NCBI GenBank assembly: GCA_025201705.1
Contig: MU616654.1
Location: forward strand, 1-64,000
Direction of reading: 5' to 3'
Source of the DNA: Dissophora ornata
Lineage: Eukaryota > Mortierellomycota > Mortierellomycetes > Mortierellales > Mortierellaceae
Length of the DNA: 64,000 bases
The notes under the pieces are model-generated. The model did no database searches, was not told the origin of the DNA, and saw only the letters and a list, made by a program, of their open reading frames with translations. The first letter of the stretch is position 1. The number at the start of each line of letters is the position of its first letter. Position numbers and translations under genes: made by a program. Positions 58,101 to 64,000 of the stretch are shown piece after piece.

Positions 58101-60837
58101 CTACTGTGGCTTTGAGCGTATCCTCCTCAGGGGAGTAGGGAAACGTCAGAGTGTCCTCGTGCTGCTCTCCAGCATGCTCCGTGAGTTCGATCCGGATGCG
58201 GTACCACTTCGCAGGCGACAGTCGGATCTTGATATTATTTCCATGTTGACAAGCCTCGGCAGACAATATCCTCCGTTCGCAGATCCCACCTTGCTGGCCT
58301 AGCTCCTTTGGTTCATTTTGAAACATCAAAACAGTGGAGATCTCACAAACCAGGGGACGCCGCGCAGAGAGTGTCCAGATTTGTAAGTAGATATGAAATC
58401 CTATTCCAAGCTGCGAGGTCGCTGGAATAAAAAACCCAAAGCTGCCGGTAATATTCGCGATTAATGGGATAGACATGCTCTTGACCGAGCTGTTGTCCTT
58501 GCCAACAACGACAACATCAAGAATTTTACAGGGTAATCCGAGATGTTCCACCAGGTTACATATGAGTTTGAATTTGGTTCCATCTTTGGATTGTACTTCC
58601 CGTTCTAGGCCAGCTGAAATGGAGAAGAATTCAACCGACTCCCTGGGGCATGCACCATTTGACCCACATCCAGCATTCGTCTTAGGAGACACGATGAGGC
58701 CTGGTCTTATAATGTTCAGATTCGCGCCCTTGAGAAAATGATATTGGAAGAATCTCAACGGTCATTAGCTAGATATCAACCAAGTACTCTGATCACCTCA
58801 AGAATATAACTCCTTACCCGATTGTGAGCAAATATAGGGTCGCGACGCGTTTGTGGATACTGGAAACTATAGTCCAGATGCATCGTCATGCTCTTGACAA
58901 TGGAAAAATCTTGTACTCGGATGACATTCATCCTCCTCTGCTTTGAGTCATGGAGTGCTTCGGCCGTGCTATTGTCATCCGCTATTAAATAGTCCTGTCC
59001 AAAAACGACTGTGCCAGCGTGTCTCTCAAGACATCTCCTGAAGACGGCCAATTTAATACCTGAAAAGGTGTCCCATATTTCGATTGCACCTTGGACAGGA
59101 AGCGCAAACTTTGAACCATCAGATGAAAGAGTACCCGCAGATGAAATTATACTATGTCCTGTAAAAATGTGCGAGACCACTTTCCCTGTCTCAAAATCCC
59201 AGATCGAAAAAGTTCCGTCGGCGCCAGACAAAGGAAAGTACCGTCGTTGTAAACCGCAGGAAATCCTGATAACATTAGACCAGGAGTATTGTGTTTGAAA
59301 CGAGATTGTATGTAGGCAAGTCCAGTTGCCTTCGGTGCTGTAGATGGTGAAGGAATATAGAGTAGCCGCCCAAAATCTCTCATCATTCCCGTCGTCATCG
59401 TTGAGGTCAATTCTATGATAGCACATTGTGCTGAATTGCTTGCCATCACAGATCGTTGTAGATTCTACAAGTGCCCACGGTTGAGAGGCAGCATTATCAA
59501 TGGGTGCTAAGGCAGCCCATTTGAAGGTGCGGAATGGGATTCCACCATCGGTATCCATGTAAGGAGTGCAGAGGGCGACCTGTGATCCGGCGCCAGAGAT
59601 GCTAATCTCCATGTTGGCAGTCCTCCAAAATGCGGAAGATGTAAGCGCTGTAGATACTTCAAAAACTGCCTGTGCGCTGGCGCGACTCAGGATCTGTGGC
59701 TCTGTCAAAGGTTCTTGTTTGCTCTCAAGCGTCCGTAGATCCCAGACACAGACATGGGCATGGCCGTCTGTGAAGGAAAGAGTGACAGCATGCTCCCCTG
59801 TGTCGGAAAAGTTGTATGCACGGATATCAACAGGGTTCTTCACGGGCTTATCGTCAGCCTGCAGTCTGATAACCAAGTCGGGCCGATATACGCCATAGAC
59901 GATGTGATCTAGAAAATATTGTAGAGGTGTTGGAATAAGCGGCGAATTAAATTCACCAATGATCGACTGGAAGTTGTACGAGCTTTCCTTACCCTTTGTT
60001 TCTGCAGATGACTGGAATCGGTTGGCCTGAATCTCGATGTAATGAACCTCGAACGAAAACGGATGGCATTTTTTTTCTAAATCAAACGATATTGCAAAGA
60101 ACTGGTCCTCTATTGCTGAGCCATGACAAATCGATCGGTGTAGTCTAAGCCGTGCAAAGTCGTCCTTTGCTGAGGGTAACGGGATGGACACATCAAAAGT
60201 GGATAAGTTACGAGACAACCGACCCATTCAAGGCTTTTCCTTCCTGTCGTTTGTCCTTCACTTACGTAACCTGCGGATCTCTTCTGGCTCCACAAATGTT
60301 GTCCCTGGTAAAGTCTACATTTATATGGTTGGATCGGCTGTAAGCGCAGAGTCGGTAATGTCAAGCATTATGCCGCTGAGGAAGCAAGGCAGCCATGCGT
60401 TGTTTTTAAGATTAAAACCGTTTTTCTGATAACTTGCCATTGAAATGGGTTCTTTTTCGTTCTTGTCTCCGGGACAGCCAACAAATATGATATTTTTTAT
60501 GGCCTCTACATTAGTGTCTTTGAGTGACACGCAGACCACAAGCTCGTAGAAACCAATCTCAATGCCATCCATTGGCAACCGGCATGTAAATTGCCTGGCA
60601 TGGTCGTACTCCTGAGGCTCGGATGGTGCTGTTGGTCTAGTACAGCAACGAAGAGTTCTCGTTAGAAAAACAGTGGTCTCTTTGAGCATGTGCGGCAGAT
60701 TGTCCAATATTGAAAGATTCGGCGTACTCCTTTGTACCGATGGGTCCCATTAACCATCTGTCCTTAATGTACCATCGTCGAATAGCTGCTGTAAAATCCA
60801 GAGGAAAGATGTGCTTAGGTACGTTGCAATGAATTGC

Positions 60838-60890
<53 letters not shown>

Positions 60891-61077
60891 CTTTGTCTTG
60901 CTTACTGCTCAGAGACTCTGTCTCTTTCATATTGGTTTTCCAACGTGAGGAGCCCTCTCGATTGCGCCCCATCCATGAGTAACTGAAAGGGTCAGAGGTG
61001 TCTGTATATTCACCCCATGATTCAACACGATTTGGTCTTGACTCTGTCGAGATGTTTGAGTCTTCGGAGTCAGACAT
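55164..61077 (-). CDS. WD40 + TRP-like ion channel, copy F (diverged, inverted)
   Basis: Minus-strand exons, 5' to 3': 61077-60906, 60679-60434, 60304-60266, 60169-59993, 59908-58818, 58728-57227, 57135-56929, 56836-56692, 56601-56374, 56290-56176 and 56065-55164, total 1,607 residues. The first three exons are tentative because borders are weak; from 60169 on, borders and phases equal those of the array copies. Conserved parts are LRLHRSI, a WD40-like propeller (FSIWDFETGKVVSHIF, then AIEIWDTFSGIKLAVF), the linker ending FYDNPAIAALVAYKW, turret CPFEGC, pore GGRWDPVSD, S6 FTVILMLNVLIALINVAF and SWRLVWIDSRLRC. The 301-codon last exon is much longer than in the array and ends in a Gln-rich coiled coil (about 70 residues), which could drive tetramer assembly. 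Head-to-head with G; its 3' end overlaps the orphan exon. Confidence 0.83.
60841..60888. repeat. T48 homopolymer in the first intron of copy F
   Basis: Forty-eight consecutive T on the + strand. If the GTAAGC donor at 60905 is right, the run is intronic (A-rich on the sense strand). Reading through it would give a Lys run, which I consider unlikely. Confidence 0.75.
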
Positions 61078-61262
61078 TGGTTCAGGAGCTGATATACCTG
61101 GGTTTTTATCAGAAGGGGCGGTGTTGTGAGGCGTAAAAAGGACAATTGGGCAGTATTCGGTAAAGAGGAACGAAGGCAGTGCCTCTCCTTTTTATAATGT
61201 CGATGGTCAATCCCGAGAGCCCGCCATATTAATATTGACCGCCCAAGTAGGCCATTCATCCA

Positions 61263-61667
61263 ATGTTGCACAAAATGCAAGCCTCGTGGGTTCTCTTGTT
61301 TTACACCGCCATCGTTTTTACATTCACCATATACACCTTTCTTTCTCTCACAACCCCCCTCATGCCAAGGTCGACGGACACAAGAGACAGCGTATCGTCA
61401 GATTTTTGTGAGAGGCGCATTTTCGAACCAGAAGTGGAGCAAACCCGCAATTCGGGTCAGCATCTTTTCCTCTTCTAGCAGTATCCTGTGGCGAACACCT
61501 TCAACGAATCCGCTGCCCCCGGCTACCACAAGAAACGGAAGTGTATGTTCTTTTCAAAGACCTTTGTTGATGAAGCCCTTCCACAGTGCGACGTTGACCA
61601 ATATAAGGATATAATGATATACTACGAATCACCCAAAAAGCAGGCTCAAATTGGTCGCCTTGATTGA
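61263..61667 (+). CDS. Small hypothetical protein, possible signal anchor
   Basis: An open stretch starts MLHKMQASWVLLFYTAIVF with a hydrophobic N-terminal segment and runs in frame to a TAG at 61476-61478. The same frame reopens at 61482 with YPVANTFNESAAPGYHKK, CMFFSKTFVDEALPQCD and ends QIGRLD at a TGA (61665-61667). The second part looks coding in composition. An intron with acceptor TCTAGCAG at 61481 would remove the stop, but no consensus donor was identified. I recognise no family; two Cys and a hydrophobic start would suit a small secreted or anchored protein. Confidence 0.3.
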
Positions 61668-61786
61668 GGGTAGCAGGCAATTCCAGAGCAAGAATTCAGC
61701 GCTTCCCCATAAACAAGTGGCGAAACAGCTCTAAATCGCTCTATTTCGCTTTGGAACAAAAGGTAAATCGAGCTAGAAGGTGGTGT

Positions 61787-62047
61787 TCATCTTTGGCATA
61801 CGCCAAGGGCCTGTCCAGGCATACACTTGGCGGCGTGTGTATGCGATTGAGCCCAAGTCATTGTTTGGCTCGATGACACACACAAGGCGAAGATAGCTCG
61901 ATGGTTCAAGGTCAACATGGACTTTCCCCCATGCCATTGGAGCAATATATGGTGGTACCATTTCCATTCGAAAATGCCCTGACTTACGATCCTGGGCCCC
62001 TTCGTCAACCATAAATGTGAGCATGCCCTGGGTGCCACTGCCGTTTG
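61787..62047 (-). CDS. Hypothetical exon, unknown family
   Basis: The minus strand is open, with coding-like composition: SLVITNGSGTQGMLTFMVDE, then GHFRMEMVPPYIAPMAWGKV, SSYLRLVCVIEPNNDLGSIA and VYAWTGPW. It begins after a CAG acceptor-like site near 62048 and may end at a GTATGC donor near 61803. No partner exon was found on either side, so it may be a gene fragment. No function can be assigned. Confidence 0.35.
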   Translation of the reverse strand, partial: QTAVAPRACSHLWLTKGPRIVSQGIFEWKWYHHILLQWHGGKSMLTLNHRAIFALCVSSSQTMTWAQSHTHAAKCMPGQALGVCQR

Positions 62048-62059
62048 TGATCACCAAGG

Positions 62060-63062
62060 ACTGTTCACGTTTGTGTCACGACTGGATACGTTGGTTCGAT
62101 CCATGAGGCCCTTGCGTACAAGAGGTCAAACCTGTACACCCACAGGTACCGTTACTTTCGAGGACATTAACTCTTGCTTGGCGATGGTGGGGCCTGGAAC
62201 GCAAAAAGGCATTGGAATTGCAGGCATAGGAATTATATTATTTTACTCTCGGCCCATTCTGAGCGCACAAAAAATACCTTAAACTAGAAAATTCCTCTGG
62301 CATTTTTGCATTTTAGGTTTCAACACGCATCAGAGTCTGCCGCACACACCACATAGTAGTGTTTGGTCGATCAACAATGATTAGTTTACCACTGGTGCTA
62401 CAAGGGCTGGGGTTGTGTCGAGTGCCCTATGACATTATACTGACTCTGCCATCAACTGACTAACTGCGCAGCATTATATTATATATTAATCAACAGCGAC
62501 CTTGAAAGCCTGACGATGAGGATGTAAGAATCTCAGCGTGGACAGTGCATCTCTGAAAGTGCATGCTGGCCTTTGCCCCAGAGTATCTGTTGGTACGTCG
62601 GATACTTTAAGGATGTTAAATTGACAATATGGATTTATCAGTTCATCTTAACAAAGTCGGTTCTCGCATGCCAAAGCGATCTGCAAGTATGTAGCACACA
62701 TCAGGTTTGTCAACAACAACAACCTCTTCCGAGAATTCTGTACTGCCACAAACAATAGGATCTTGGTTGTTTCCTTTTCACTTGCTCCGAGAAAATAAAA
62801 TCACTTTCAGAGCCCCCCCGAGGAAAATAATTTTGGACATGGGTTGGGTGATAAACCCAAGGCTGGCAATTGTCTCTTTTCCTTCTCTTCGTCTCACCCC
62901 TCCTTCCCCAGCCCATCTCGGTTCTAGAAAATACAACTTTGCGCCTAAAATCGACACTGAATACCAAATATCATAAAGAGAGTGGTATCGCCAAAAGAGG
63001 GTGATTGATTCAGTACACCTGCACCTCCCTATCATCGCTTATAATCGACGCAGGAAAAAAAA
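62060..63062. promoter_or_regulatory. Upstream region of channel copy G
   Basis: Gap before the G start. It has C/T-rich sequence at 62877-62922 and an A run immediately before the ATG at 63063. The shared upstream blocks of B-E are not present. No other gene is seen. Confidence 0.35.
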
Positions 63063-64000
63063 ATGCCAGGCACAAAGGAGATCGTTGATGGACAGGACAA
63101 TGGCAGCAACAGCGACAGCAATCCAGGAGGAATCTTTGATCTTACAGAGATAACACCACTCTCCCTTGCAATCGAAAGTTCTGGGGGCCAGAGGGATGCC
63201 GCCGCTGATTCTGAGAAAGTAAATTATGAAAGCGCCGATGGAAAACAGGAAGCGGCTGCGGAAAGCGACAACCATGGGAAAGTGGCGAGTGAAGGCGATA
63301 ACCAAGAGAAAACAGGCGATAGCCAAGAGAAAACAGGCGATAATGAAGAGGAAGAGGAAGAGGAAGGAGAACCAACGGAGGAGACCCTGGCATGGAGGGC
63401 CAAAGTACAAGAGATACAGTCTCCCAATGGTTAGTGTCGGTTTCACTGCACAATGCACACGTTTTGAAAATCAAGCAGCTGCTCACATCTTCAAATGCGC
63501 CACGTGACTTCTTGTTTAGCGATCCGCCGATGGTATCTCCAAAAAATGAAAGGGTGGATAGAAAACCAACGAAGAGGGACACAAAAGTACGTGTGGTTCT
63601 AACCATAGTATCCACTATCCGGTCAATGCGCACAACTGCCGCTTGCAATACCTCTTGCAAGTGTTGGAATGTTCACCGCCTTCTGACAGGATCTTTGCTC
63701 TTTTAATTTTTTTTCACTGTTTTTTCATAGGCTCACTGAACCATGTATACTCGACACCAGCGGGACGATAATCTATCAGCTTCCGATGGACGACATTGAG
63801 ATCGGATTCAACTACGAGCTTGTTATGTGTGCCTCTCTTAAAGGAACAGACATCAAAAACGTAAAAGAGATCAAATTTGACTTGAGGATGGCTGACAAGA
63901 ATTTATCACTAAATGGTGGAGTAAGTTGTTGTTGAAAGAAAATTGAATGCTGATTTTATTCTGAACCATTGCGACACTTCTTCCGCGAAACTAATCACGA
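63063..64000 (+). CDS. WD40 + TRP-like ion channel family, copy G, 5' end only
   Basis: The first open exon (ATG 63063, open to 63431) encodes an acidic, low-complexity N-terminus with Glu runs and a repeated (T)GDSQEK/GDNQEK unit. An exon at 63732-63921 with a TTTTTCATAG acceptor and GTAAGT donor encodes TEPCILDTSG and LPMDDIEIGFNYELVMCASL. This matches copy F's second exon (LPMDGIEIGFYELVVCVSL), which identifies the gene as the family's F-like branch. The two exons do not share phase through the obvious GTTAGT donor at 63430, so a small exon or another donor lies between. The WD40 and channel parts would be beyond the window. Confidence 0.6.

Noticed and set aside
60841..60888. Poly-Lys coding tract in copy F
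   Set aside because: A good GTAAGC donor lies just before it on the sense strand, so the run is better placed in an intron.

Overview
The window is intron-rich fungal nuclear DNA. GT-AG introns are short, pyrimidine-rich leaders precede several ATGs, AATAAA signals follow stop codons, and the left end carries housekeeping genes (an ETF alpha subunit and the ESCRT-II subunit VPS25). Gene style and repeat content suggest an early-diverging fungus, probably of the Mortierella group. That placement is inference, not something the sequence proves.

Layout. 1-1638 (-): 5' part of an EI24/RRT8-type multi-pass membrane protein running off the left edge. 2035-3749 (+): mitochondrial electron transfer flavoprotein alpha. 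4079-5421 (-): VPS25. 5592-7214 (-): HAD-family phosphatase-like protein. From 8.6 kb to the right edge the window is dominated by one gene family of very large predicted membrane proteins: copy A (8618-16059, +), tandem copies B (21481-27824), C (30248-36526), D (38860-44982) and E (46871-53146), all +, an orphan last exon of a further copy (54694-55190, +), a diverged inverted copy F (55164-61077, -), and the 5' end of a copy G (63063 to the right edge, +) that lies head-to-head with F.

Each complete copy encodes about 1,600-1,730 residues: a variable disordered N-terminus, a conserved N-terminal module, a WD40-like beta-propeller, a long helical linker, a six-segment TRP-like ion-transport domain with pore motif GG(R/V/I)(Y/W)DP and S6 motif NVLIALINVAF, and a coiled-coil tail. 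From the second exon of the array copies onward the exon boundaries and intron phases are the same in A-E, and most are shared by F, so the architecture is old and expanded by whole-gene duplication. C and E read through completely and F does so under my model. A has a one-base frameshift in the first transmembrane exon and unresolved frames near its 5' end. B and D have lost the last splice acceptor beneath an expanded T tract.

The spacers between copies are paralogous. All carry remains of the same Tc1/mariner-IS630-type DDE transposase at the same place downstream of the channel gene, followed by a shared upstream/leader region for the next gene, so the amplified unit (about 8-8.8 kb) is gene plus spacer. 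The spacers also hold two very short poly(A)-tailed retroposed insertions with 18-20 bp target duplications, one TA-flanked inverted-repeat element, and one internal tandem duplication.
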